This document shows positions 35,481 through 43,381 of a stretch of DNA of 64,000 nucleotides, in pieces. The position numbers and the translations under genes are program-made. The DNA is taken from assembly GCA_910578195.1 (NCBI GenBank), contig CAJTOY010000001.1, positions 124,001-188,000 of the forward strand, in the 5' to 3' direction. Source of the stretch: an uncultured Christensenella sp. (GTDB lineage: Bacteria; Bacillota; Clostridia; Christensenellales; Borkfalkiaceae). The notes under the pieces are model-generated. The model ran no database searches, was not told the DNA's origin, and saw only the letters and a program-made list of their open reading frames with translations. Position 1 is the stretch's first letter. Each line of letters starts with the position of its first letter.

Positions 35481-36262
35481 TTTTTTGCCTCAAAAGGGTT
35501 AATACCCAAATTTTCAAAATAAAAACCCAGCGCAGGCTCAATAAAAGCATCCAGTACGTTTTGCATATCGTTATCCGCTTGCGCGTTTCCGAAATTCATT
35601 AGTTGTGATAATATACTCATATCGCCGCCCGTAAACTCTGTTATAAGTTGCCAAAATTCTTTTGCGATAATTTGTCCTTGTTCACTTTCGGGTGCTATGC
35701 CGTTCTCAATGCATTTTTCTATTTTTCCGACAATTAAGTTAAACTTATTTATAAACGCAACACCCGTATCTTTATCGAATTTCTTATGACAGTAGTCGAG
35801 CATATTATCGTCAAAATATTTAATTAAACCGTAATACTTATTCCCCATTTGCAAGTTGACAATTATATCGGCATACTTTGAAAAATCAACTGTTTGCATT
35901 TGTTCTATTTCGTTTTTCAATAGTTCGATTGCTTGTAAAGATTGTGTAAGCGTATTTATTTGTGTTTGTATTGAATTACTTTGTTCAGTCAACGCGATTA
36001 TTGCCTTTTGCGGCGTATCAATAGAAGTCAAACAGTTCTTTATTTCATTAAATGAAAACCCTAACGATTTAAGAGTAAGTATCTGATGCAACTTAACAAT
36101 ATCTTTATTACTATATAAACGCCGTCCGCCTTCGCTGATACAAGACGGACTGAAAAGCCCTTCGCGGTCATAATATTGTAATGCCCTAATTGTTAGTCCC
36201 ATTTTCTTTGCGACTTCTCCGACTGTCATGTACCCTTGCGGAATTGCTTTATACTTTGCCAT
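35477..36262 (-). CDS. MerR family transcriptional regulator
   Basis: 261 residues from the ATG at 36262 with AAGGAG 8 nt upstream; an in-frame codon at 36307 would start inside the operator. N-terminal winged helix-turn-helix YMTVGEVAKKMGLTIRALQYYDREGLFSPS and a dimerisation helix follow. The C-terminal 130 residues form a TipAS-like helical ligand-binding region. No metal-binding cysteines are seen, which favours a drug-responsive type. Its own promoter carries a 19-bp spacer and palindrome, so it probably controls this operon. Confidence 0.88.
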   Translation of the reverse strand: MAKYKAIPQGYMTVGEVAKKMGLTIRALQYYDREGLFSPSCISEGGRRLYSNKDIVKLHQILTLKSLGFSFNEIKNCLTSIDTPQKAIIALTEQSNSIQTQINTLTQSLQAIELLKNEIEQMQTVDFSKYADIIVNLQMGNKYYGLIKYFDDNMLDYCHKKFDKDTGVAFINKFNLIVGKIEKCIENGIAPESEQGQIIAKEFWQLITEFTGGDMSILSQLMNFGNAQADNDMQNVLDAFIEPALGFYFENLGINPFEAKK

Positions 36263-36280
36263 AAAAAACTCCTTGCGTAT

Positions 36281-36311
36281 ATTATAATTCATTACGCAGC
36301 GTAACAAGCAA
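36281..36311 (-). promoter_or_regulatory. MerR-type promoter with central operator
   Basis: On the minus strand TTGCTT (36311-36306) and TATAAT (36286-36281) are separated by 19 bp. A 13-bp perfect palindrome, TTACGC-A/T-GCGTAA (36292-36304), fills the spacer. A long spacer with a central dyad is the hallmark of MerR-activated promoters. Confidence 0.8.
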
Positions 36312-36464
36312 GCATTTTTAAGTAATTTTTATAAAAATTTTTATTTATAATATTCGACATAATTCACAACTCTTTGATAAATTTTCTTGTTATATTCGTG
36401 ATAAAATCAACGTGAGATTTTATATTCTTTTCCATAAGAATTACATAGTTTGTTATTCGCTTGT

Positions 36465-36614
36465 GCTTACCGTCTGGGGACGGAATACGCCGCCTTGACA
36501 AATTGTAAAGGGCGACGATTTATCTCCCGTTAGGCATAAAACCGTCGTCGCCTACGGCGCAAACCCTTGACAATTTGCCTGCGGCGGCATTTTTTGCTGG
36601 TTAAGACGGTAAGC
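36465..36614. repeat. About 150-nt nested inverted repeat upstream of the recombinase
   Basis: Four pairs of arms are nested in order: GCTTACCGTC (36465-36474) with GACGGTAAGC (36605-36614); GCCGCC (36489-36494) with GGCGGC (36583-36588); CAAATTGT (36499-36506) with ACAATTTG (36570-36577); GGCGACGATTT (36511-36521) with AAACCGTCGTCGCC (36539-36552). Six T residues follow the GGCGGC arm. It may be a terminator, a structured RNA, or a DNA site such as an oriT or single-strand origin. Confidence 0.7.
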
Positions 36615-36677
36615 CCCAAAGCGAACAACAAAATTTTTAAGCCGCAGTCCGCAACGGACGGCGCAAAGGAGCAGACA

Positions 36678-38253
36678 TTGAACAACAACGCTGTTATTTA
36701 TGCAAGGTATAAGTTCACAAGGACAAAACGAGCAGTCTATCGAGGGGCAAGTACGCATTTGCACCGCATACGCCGAAAGCAAGGGTTTTACTGTCGTAAA
36801 GACCTATATGGACAAGGCAAGAACGGGAACGAACGACAACCGCCCAGACTTTCAGAAAATGATAAGCGACGCAGACAAAGGCGCGTTTCAGCATATTATC
36901 GTTTACAAGTTCGATAGGTTTGCACGCAACCGCATTGACAGCATAATGTATAAAGCGCAGTTAAAAAAGCAGTACGGCATACGGGTAGTTTCTGCAACCG
37001 AGCCAGTCAGCGACGACGAGGGCGGCGAAATATACGAAATGTTTTTGGAATGGAACGACGAGAAATACAGCGAAAGACTTTCCAAGCGTGTACGCGACGG
37101 ACTGGACACGAGCGTTAAAAACGGAACGTATTGCGGCGGTTATCTCATTTACGGGTATAAACTCATAGATACCGACAAGAAAGGCAACAAAGGCACGATA
37201 CACAAAGTAGCCATTGACAAGGAACAAGCCGAAATTGTGCGCTTTATCTTTACTGAGTACGCCAACGGCACAGACAAGAAAGAAATAGCCGACGAATTGA
37301 ACAAGCGGCACATACTTTACAAAGGTAAGCCGTTTACTTTCCGCACGTTCGAAAACTGGCTGTCTAACGCCAAGTACACGGGCGAATTTATGCACGGGCA
37401 ACGGCTATGTGCGAATACATACCCCGCTATCATAGACAAGGCAACTTTTGCAAAGGTGCAAAAAAGGTTACAGCAAAACAAAATACTTGCGGGAGCAAAC
37501 TCTGCTATTGAGCCGTATTTGCTTACTGGTAAGGCGTTTTGCGGGCATTGCGGCACGGCTATGATAGCGGGCGGCGGTACAAGCAGATTAGGCAAAAAAC
37601 ATTACTACTATGTTTGCAAGCAGAAAAATAAAGCCCTCTGCGACAAGAAACGCGAGGACAAAGACAAACTGGAATTGTACGTTACCCAAGTGGTACACGA
37701 ATTTTTGAGCGATAGAAAAAACGTTGAGAAAGCCGCGCAAGACACGATAAACTATTATGAGCAACGCACGGGCGACAACGGAATGCGGAGCATAGAGGCG
37801 CAAATACGGCACGCACAAGACGAGGCGGAACGACTTACAAACGCCTTTATACTGGCGCGGAACGACCTACTGCGGGCAAATATAGAACGCAAAATGCAAG
37901 AGATAGAAATACTTATAAAAGATTTAACCGCACACAAGGCTCAAATAGAGTTAGAGCGCGGGCAAAAGATAACCAAAGAAAAGATTATTGACTTTGTCAG
38001 TATGCTAATAAAGGGCGACCCTAACGACAAAGAATACCAAAAGAAACTGATAGACAACCTCGTTTACAAGGTTTTTGTTTACGACGATACAGTAGTTACA
38101 TATCTGATTTTCGGCAACGACAAGGAAATTAAAGAAATAAGCCTTGCCGATAACGACAAGGCTATTACTGGTTTAACGCAGAGGGTTCAACCTCTATCGT
38201 TACTGGTGCGGACGAAGGGACTTGAACCCCCACGGTTGCCCACAGGAACCTGA
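36678..38253 (+). pseudogene. Large serine recombinase, frameshifted at the catalytic serine
   Basis: The natural start is the TTG at 36678, with AAAGGAG 6 nt upstream, giving NNNAVIYARY. One extra base in the A run at 36711-36712 then shifts the frame; the rest (SSQGQNEQSIEGQVRIC onward) continues in the next frame to 38253. Y-x-R-x-S carries the catalytic serine, so the break falls on the active site. Downstream domains are intact: resolvase core (KFDRFARNRID), recombinase domain (WLSNAKYTGEFMHGQR), zinc beta-ribbon (CGHCGTAM ... CDKKR) and coiled coil. An internal ATG at 36700 would lack the active site. The last 17 residues are encoded antisense to tRNA-Leu. Confidence 0.85.
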
Positions 38254-38286
38254 AACCTGCGCGTCTGCCAATTCCGCCACGTCCGC
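38204..38286 (-). tRNA. tRNA-Leu (anticodon CAG)
   Basis: 83 nt on the minus strand with encoded CCA and a long variable arm, as for class II tRNAs. The acceptor GCGGACG pairs with CGTCCGC, D arm GCGGAATTGGCAGACGC, anticodon loop TTCAGGT gives CAG, and the T arm is GGGGGTTCAAGTCCC-like. The lowest anticodon-stem pair next to the loop is T-T. Its promoter is on the chromosomal side, so integration of the element at the 3' end left it functional. Confidence 0.95.
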
Positions 38287-38298
38287 AAAACAATAGTA

Positions 38299-38327
38299 AT
38301 TATAATTGCATTTTAAAGTTTTGTCAA
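38299..38327 (-). promoter_or_regulatory. Consensus promoter of tRNA-Leu
   Basis: On the minus strand TTGACA (38327-38322), 17 bp, TATAAT (38304-38299): perfect consensus, 12 nt before the tRNA 5' end. Confidence 0.9.
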
Positions 38328-38335
38328 GTTAAAAT

Positions 38336-38632
38336 TTATTCATAATAAAATATTTCTTTATTATGATTTTTTGCGTATTCGATTTCCTCCGAAACGGATT
38401 TTCCTATATATCCGCCAATGTTGACAACATATATTGCGTCGGATATATCGATTTTTTGTAAATGCGCATTAACAAGATTTTTTAATTCATTATCATTAAA
38501 CGATTTATTTTCGATATTATAAACGGGTTGTAAAACGCAATAGCCTTTCTCGGTTTCGAGTTCGGTTGCTATCTTCATAATGTCGTTTGAAAACCTCATG
38601 CTTCCGCAAATTGTTATAATTTTATTTTTCAT
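38336..38632 (-). CDS. Nucleoside 2-deoxyribosyltransferase-like protein
   Basis: 98 residues. The N terminus KIITICGSMRFSNDIMKIA and later ISDAIYVVNIGGYIGKSVSEEIEYA match the small Rossmann-like nucleoside 2-deoxyribosyltransferase/DUF4406 group, where GSMRF opens the nucleotide site and a glutamate in the EIEYA helix is conserved. It might act on nucleosides or nucleotides as a salvage or cleaning enzyme. Short for a full enzyme, but similar lengths occur. Single gene between tRNA-Leu and the adhE promoter. Confidence 0.7.
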   Translation of the reverse strand: MKNKIITICGSMRFSNDIMKIATELETEKGYCVLQPVYNIENKSFNDNELKNLVNAHLQKIDISDAIYVVNIGGYIGKSVSEEIEYAKNHNKEIFYYE

Positions 38633-38748
38633 TTTGACGTTCCGTTTTTATTATAACGCGAAATATAAAAAAATTCAATGATTGAATTTAACTATAATTA
38701 AAAAAAAATTACAAAATTAACATTTTTTCAAAATGATTTGTCATACGG

Positions 38749-38777
38749 TTGTTAGTTGATGTTTAATTTGATATAAT
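38749..38777 (+). promoter_or_regulatory. Promoter of adhE
   Basis: TTGTTA (38749-38754), 17 bp, TATAAT (38772-38777) with TG at 38769-38770 (extended -10). Leader of about 60 nt to the ATG. No complete Rex-type palindrome is seen. Confidence 0.7.
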
Positions 38778-38843
38778 TTTATCGATAAATAAATACTGAT
38801 AAAAAATATTTGAAGAAATCACATAATATTTAAAGGAGGACTT

Positions 38844-41453
38844 ATGGATTTTAAGTTGGATTACGGCATCTGCGACAGCGTGGAAAAGCTGGAACAGGAG
38901 ATTAGCAGAGTTAAAGCGGCGCAGAAGATTTTCGCTACTTACACTCAGGAGCAAGTGGATAAAATTTTTCTTGCTTGCGCGACTGCGGCAAACAAGGCGA
39001 GAATTTCCCTTGCAAAGCTCGCCGTTGAAGAGACGGGAATGGGGGTTGTAGAGGATAAGGTCATAAAGAACCATTATGCCGCCGAATATATTTACAATAC
39101 TTACAAAAACGCGAAAACGTGCGGAGTTATCGAAGAGGACGCCGCCTACGGAATTAAGAAATTCGTCGAACCCATCGGAGTTATCGGCGCGGTTATTCCC
39201 ACGACGAACCCCACATCGACGGCTATTTTCAAGACATTGATTTGCCTTAAAACGCGCAACGGCTGTATAATAAGCCCGCACCCCCGCGCAAAAAACAGCA
39301 CGATTGCCGCGGCGAAGGTAATTTACGAAGCGGCGGTAGAGGCGGGCGCACCCGAAGGCATTATAAGCTGGATTGACGTTCCCAACCTCGATATGACCAA
39401 CCTTGTCATGAAGGAGGTTGACCTCATTCTTGCAACCGGCGGTCCCGGTATGGTCAGGGCTGCGTATTCGAGCGGTAAGCCCGCAATCGGCGTCGGCGCG
39501 GGAAACACTCCCGCAGTCATTGACGACAGCGCGGACATACTTCTTGCGGTCAACTCGATTATTCATTCCAAGACCTTCGATAACGGTATGATTTGCGCGT
39601 CCGAGCAGTCCGTTATTATTTTGGATAAGGTTTACAACAAAGTCAAAAAAGAGTTCGCCGCGCGCGGTTGCTATATCTTAAAGCCCGAAGAAGCTGATTT
39701 GGTCAGAAAGACGATAATCATTAACGGCTCGCTCAATGCGAAAATAGTCGGTCAGTCCGCGAAAAAGATTGCCGAGCTTGCGGGCGTAAAAGTTCCCGAT
39801 TCCACTAAAATTTTAATAGGCGAAGTGGAATCCGTCGAGCAGTCCGAAGAATTTGCGCACGAAAAGCTTTCCCCCGTGCTCGCTATGTATAAAGCAGACG
39901 ATTTCGACGACGCGCTCGATAAAGCAGACCGTCTTGTTCATGACGGCGGCTTCGGGCATACCTCGTCGCTTTATGTCAACGTGACGACCTCCAAGGATAA
40001 AATCAACAAATTCGGCGAAAGAATGAAGACTTGCCGTATTCTCGTAAACACTCCCTCGTCGCAAGGCGGCATAGGCGATTTGTATAACTTCAAATTACCG
40101 CCCTCGCTTACGCTGGGTTGCGGTTCCTGGGGAGGCAACTCGGTTTCCGAAAACGTCGGCATCAAGCATCTTTTAAATATCAAAACCGTTGCGGAAAGGA
40201 GAGAGAATATGTTGTGGTTCAGGGCGCCCGAGAAGGTCTATTTGAAAAAAGGCTGTCTGCCCGTAGCTTTAAACGAATTAAAGGACGTTATGGGCAAGAA
40301 GAAGGCGTTTATCGTAACCGACTCTTTCCTCTACAAAAACGGCTACACGAAGTGCATTACCGACAAACTTGACGAGTTGGGCATAACGCACACCACGTTC
40401 TTCAACGTCGAACCCGACCCCACGCTTGCGAGCGCTATTGAAGGCGCAAAGCAAATGACCGCGTTCGGTCCCGACACGATTATCGCGCTCGGCGGCGGCA
40501 GCGCAATGGACGCAGCCAAAATCATGTGGGTGCTGTATGAACACCCCGAAGCAGACTTTATGGATATGGCTATGCGCTTTATCGACATAAGGAAGAGGGT
40601 TTACACCTTCCCCAAAATGGGAGAAAAGGCATACTTTATCGCAATTCCCACCTCGGCGGGAACGGGCTCGGAGGTTACTCCGTTTGCCGTTATCACCGAC
40701 GAAAAGACGGGCGTTAAATATCCGCTTGCAGACTACGAGCTTTTGCCCGATATGGCTATAATCGATACCGATTTGCACATGTCCGCGCCCAAGGGACTGA
40801 CAGCCGCTTCGGGTATCGACGCCGTAACCCACGCGCTGGAAGCTTACGCTTCGATGCTTGCTACCGACTACACCGACGGACTTGCATTACAGGCATTGAA
40901 AGTGATTTTCAAATATCTGCCCGAGGCATATGAAAACGGACAGACTGACGTCGAAGCGAGAGAAAAAATGGCTAATGCGGCGACTATGGCGGGTATGGCG
41001 TTCGCGAATGCGTTCCTCGGCGTCTGCCACAGTATGGCGCATAAGCTCGGCGCGTTCCATCACTTGCCTCACGGCGTAGCCAACGCGCTTCTGATTAACG
41101 AAGTAATCAAATTCAACTCGTCCGAAAGCCCCGCGAAAATGGGCACGTTCAGCCAGTACGACTACCCCAGAACCAAGCGCAGATATGCTGAGGTTGCCGA
41201 AAGTCTCGGACTTGACGGCAAGAACGACGACGAGAAAGTTAAAAATCTAATCGCAGCAATCGACGCGTTGAAGGCAAAGGTAGGCATTAAAGGCTCAATC
41301 AAGGAATACGGTATTGACGAGAAAGATTTCCTCGACAGACTTGACGATATGGTTGAGCAGGCGTTTGACGACCAGTGCACGGGCGCAAACCCCAGATATC
41401 CTTTAATGAGCGAAATCAAGCAAATGTATCTTAACGCATACTACGGAAAATAA
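38844..41453 (+). CDS. adhE: Bifunctional acetaldehyde-CoA / alcohol dehydrogenase
   Basis: 869 residues, the standard AdhE length. It reduces acetyl-CoA to acetaldehyde and then ethanol with NADH, regenerating NAD+ during fermentation; the family forms spirosomes. The N-terminal ALDH half contains the catalytic cysteine in NGMICASEQS and the cofactor segment ATGGPGMVRAAYSSG. The C-terminal iron-dependent ADH half contains GGGSAMDAAKIMW and the iron ligands in AHKLGAFHHLPHG. AAAGGAGG precedes the ATG. A kinase-fold gene follows 12 nt downstream. Confidence 0.97.
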   Translation: MDFKLDYGICDSVEKLEQEISRVKAAQKIFATYTQEQVDKIFLACATAANKARISLAKLAVEETGMGVVEDKVIKNHYAAEYIYNTYKNAKTCGVIEEDAAYGIKKFVEPIGVIGAVIPTTNPTSTAIFKTLICLKTRNGCIISPHPRAKNSTIAAAKVIYEAAVEAGAPEGIISWIDVPNLDMTNLVMKEVDLILATGGPGMVRAAYSSGKPAIGVGAGNTPAVIDDSADILLAVNSIIHSKTFDNGMICASEQSVIILDKVYNKVKKEFAARGCYILKPEEADLVRKTIIINGSLNAKIVGQSAKKIAELAGVKVPDSTKILIGEVESVEQSEEFAHEKLSPVLAMYKADDFDDALDKADRLVHDGGFGHTSSLYVNVTTSKDKINKFGERMKTCRILVNTPSSQGGIGDLYNFKLPPSLTLGCGSWGGNSVSENVGIKHLLNIKTVAERRENMLWFRAPEKVYLKKGCLPVALNELKDVMGKKKAFIVTDSFLYKNGYTKCITDKLDELGITHTTFFNVEPDPTLASAIEGAKQMTAFGPDTIIALGGGSAMDAAKIMWVLYEHPEADFMDMAMRFIDIRKRVYTFPKMGEKAYFIAIPTSAGTGSEVTPFAVITDEKTGVKYPLADYELLPDMAIIDTDLHMSAPKGLTAASGIDAVTHALEAYASMLATDYTDGLALQALKVIFKYLPEAYENGQTDVEAREKMANAATMAGMAFANAFLGVCHSMAHKLGAFHHLPHGVANALLINEVIKFNSSESPAKMGTFSQYDYPRTKRRYAEVAESLGLDGKNDDEKVKNLIAAIDALKAKVGIKGSIKEYGIDEKDFLDRLDDMVEQAFDDQCTGANPRYPLMSEIKQMYLNAYYGK

Positions 41454-41465
41454 AAGGAGGAAAAT

Positions 41466-42215
41466 ATGAAATCGGAAAATTTGATTTTTTCAAGGGAAGA
41501 CAAAAAGATTTATAAAGACGGCGACAGATTAGTTAAAGTCTTTGACGGCACCTATTCCAAGGCGAACATCTTGAACGAGGCTTTGAACCACGCACGCGTG
41601 GAGGAAACCAACCTCAACGTTCCCCAAATTCAGGCGGTAGAAGTTGTCGACGGACAGTGGGCTATTATCCTCGATTATATCGAAGGCGAAACCCTTCAAT
41701 CGCTTATGAACAAGCACCCCGAAAAGGAGGACGAATACCTCAATCTTTTCGTTGACCTTCAAATGACCGTTTTGTCGAAAAACGTTCCCATGCTCAATAA
41801 ATTGAAGGACAAAATGAACGCGCAAATTTCCGCGGCAAATCTCGACGCAACTACGCGTTACGAGCTGCATACGCGCCTCGATTCGATGCCCAAGCACAAA
41901 CATCTTTGCCACGGCGACTTCAACCCCACCAATATAATTATTACTGCCGACGGCACGCCCTACGTAATAGACTGGGCGCACGCAACGCAAGGCAATTCCT
42001 CCGCGGACGTTGCGAGAAGTTATCTTTTGTTCTATCTGGCGGGGCAGGAAAAACTTGCGGACAAATATCTCAAACTTTATTGCCGCAAGAGTGACACCGC
42101 GATTCAGTATGTACAGAGATGGATTCCTATTGTCGCGGCTTCGCGCCTTGTAAAAAGCAAACCGGACGAAGAAGAGTTCCTTCGCAAATGGATTGACGTC
42201 GTCGATTACGAATAA
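41466..42215 (+). CDS. Aminoglycoside-phosphotransferase-fold kinase
   Basis: 249 residues. The Brenner-type catalytic loop is HGDFNPTN and the metal-binding aspartate is in VIDWAHA, as in the APH/choline kinase superfamily. A hinge-like ILDYIEGETLQ sits where expected. Substrates of this branch (often annotated as a TIGR02172-like or fructosamine-type kinase) are unknown and resistance is not implied. GGAGG stands before the ATG 12 nt after adhE; both end at one terminator, so they form an operon. Confidence 0.82.
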   Translation: MKSENLIFSREDKKIYKDGDRLVKVFDGTYSKANILNEALNHARVEETNLNVPQIQAVEVVDGQWAIILDYIEGETLQSLMNKHPEKEDEYLNLFVDLQMTVLSKNVPMLNKLKDKMNAQISAANLDATTRYELHTRLDSMPKHKHLCHGDFNPTNIIITADGTPYVIDWAHATQGNSSADVARSYLLFYLAGQEKLADKYLKLYCRKSDTAIQYVQRWIPIVAASRLVKSKPDEEEFLRKWIDVVDYE

Positions 42216-42248
42216 TAAAAAAGTGCGGTTTCAGACCGCACTTTTTTC
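42216..42248 (+). terminator. Terminator of the adhE operon
   Basis: AAAAAGTGCGGT pairs with ACCGCACTTTTTT around a TTCAG loop, at the stop codon of the kinase gene. Confidence 0.85.
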
Positions 42249-42277
42249 TTGCTTTTGGATATAAATATTGATATAAT
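42249..42277 (+). promoter_or_regulatory. Promoter of the nfnAB operon
   Basis: TTGCTT (42249-42254), 17 bp, TATAAT (42272-42277) with TG at 42269-42270. The expected transcription start, about 42284, coincides with the ATG of the first gene. Confidence 0.7.
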
Positions 42278-42283
42278 CATTTT

Positions 42284-42544
42284 ATGTTAAATGAAAAAAT
42301 GTGTTTTGTCACGGTGGAGTTTGTCGACGACGAAAACGTCAAGGGTTATTATTTCTGGTATGTGTGTGAAATTATCGGCGTCGAGGTCGGAGATAAGGTT
42401 ATCGCGCCCCTAGGCAGACACAACAACGTACAAGAGGGAATTGTAAGGCAGGTTTTATTCACCGAGGACTACAACGCACCTTATCCGTTGCACAGTATAA
42501 AATATATAAGAAAAGTTATCAAAAACGGTTGCGGCAATGTTTAA
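42284..42544 (+). CDS. Small beta-barrel protein resembling the PriA N-terminal domain
   Basis: 86 residues. VTVEFVDDENVKGYYFWY followed by VGDKVIAPLGRHNNVQEGIV has the strand order and GdkV-P-G pattern of the PriA 3'-end-binding domain, but no helicase follows. It overlaps the next gene by 8 bp, so it belongs to the NfnAB-type operon; why is unclear. No ribosome site precedes the ATG, and a second ATG at 42299 has none either, which fits a leaderless start. Confidence 0.6.
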   Translation: MLNEKMCFVTVEFVDDENVKGYYFWYVCEIIGVEVGDKVIAPLGRHNNVQEGIVRQVLFTEDYNAPYPLHSIKYIRKVIKNGCGNV

Positions 42545-43379
42545 AATAGTCAAAAAGCGCGAACTCAATTCCACTGTAACTATGATGGATATATACGCTC
42601 CGCTTATCGCCAAAAAGGCGCAGGCGGGGCAATTCGTAATTTTGAGAGTTGACGACGGCGGCGAAAGAATTCCGCTTACGGTGGCGGGCTTCGACCGTGA
42701 AAAGGGAACGGTTAAAATTATTTTTCAGATAGTCGGCGGAACGACTATGCGGCTGAACGCGAAAAAAGAGGGCGAGGCATTATGCGACTTTGTCGGGCCT
42801 CTGGGCTGTGCGACGAAAACCGAAGGAATTAAAAAGGTCTGTATCGTCGGCGGCGGAGTGGGGTGCGCCATCGCTTTACCCGTCGCGCAAAAACTCCACG
42901 AAAGCGGCGCCGATGTGCACTCGGTTATCGGTTTCAGAAATAAAGATTTGGTAATTCTCGAAGAAGAATTCAAAAACTGTTCGGACAAATTGACTGTTAT
43001 GACCGACGACGGCAGCTACGGCAGGCGCGGCGTTGTCACAATGCCTTTAAAAGAAGCGCTGGACGGCGGCGAAAAGTATGACGAGGTCATAACAATAGGC
43101 CCGCTTATAATGATGAAATTCGTTGTCGCGACAACGAAGTCATACGGCGTGCCCACGACCGTTTCCATGAACCCCATTATGATTGACGGCACTGGAATGT
43201 GCGGGGGCTGTCGGCTGACCGTGGGCGGAAAAACCAAATTCGCTTGCGTTGACGGACCCGATTTCAACGGCTTCGAGGTTGACTTCGACGAAGCGATTTC
43301 GAGGGCGGGCATGTATGCCGAATTCGAAAAAGCGGAGCGGGAAAAGCTTTGTAACCTTTACAAAAAAGAGGTGAAATAA
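42537..43379 (+). CDS. nfnA: NfnA-like FAD/NAD(P)-binding, [2Fe-2S] subunit
   Basis: 280 residues. N-terminal flavin-binding barrel (AGQFVILRVDDGGERIPLTV), NAD-binding half with VCIVGGGVGCAIALPVA, and the C-terminal [2Fe-2S] ligands in GMCGGCRL plus the cysteine in FACVDGP. This is the pattern of the sulfide-dehydrogenase/dihydroorotate-dehydrogenase electron transfer group; beside a GltD-like partner it is the NfnA subunit of NADH-dependent ferredoxin:NADP+ oxidoreductase, which couples NADH and reduced ferredoxin oxidation to NADP+ reduction by flavin bifurcation. Co-transcribed with the next gene. Confidence 0.87.
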   Translation: MFKIVKKRELNSTVTMMDIYAPLIAKKAQAGQFVILRVDDGGERIPLTVAGFDREKGTVKIIFQIVGGTTMRLNAKKEGEALCDFVGPLGCATKTEGIKKVCIVGGGVGCAIALPVAQKLHESGADVHSVIGFRNKDLVILEEEFKNCSDKLTVMTDDGSYGRRGVVTMPLKEALDGGEKYDEVITIGPLIMMKFVVATTKSYGVPTTVSMNPIMIDGTGMCGGCRLTVGGKTKFACVDGPDFNGFEVDFDEAISRAGMYAEFEKAEREKLCNLYKKEVK

Positions 43380-43381
43380 TT

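Larger units (their letters stand above)
36263..36677. other. Intergenic region with a large structured element
   Basis: 415 bases without a supported gene: the MerR promoter at the left end, AT-rich sequence to about 36440, then the nested inverted repeat (36465-36614) and the recombinase ribosome site. Confidence 0.6.
32690..38286. mobile_element. Integrated element at tRNA-Leu (approximate bounds)
   Basis: Large serine recombinase abutting the 3' end of a tRNA gene, a sigma-like HTH gene, a Com-like zinc ribbon and a MerR-ABC cargo operon form a compact 5.5-kb unit with no housekeeping gene. The right edge is at the tRNA-Leu 3' end. The left edge is placed only roughly, near the repeats at 32690-33033. 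No relaxase or transfer genes are seen, so it is a small mobilisable or decayed element, probably immobile now because of the recombinase frameshift. Confidence 0.6.

Noticed and set aside
38700..38843. Rex redox-repressor site at adhE
   Set aside because: Only a TTGTTA half resembles a Rex box and that is the promoter -35; no inverted partner is present.
41466..42215. Aminoglycoside resistance gene
   Set aside because: The kinase fold is clear, but this fold covers many metabolic kinases and the gene is co-transcribed with adhE, not with mobile or resistance genes.
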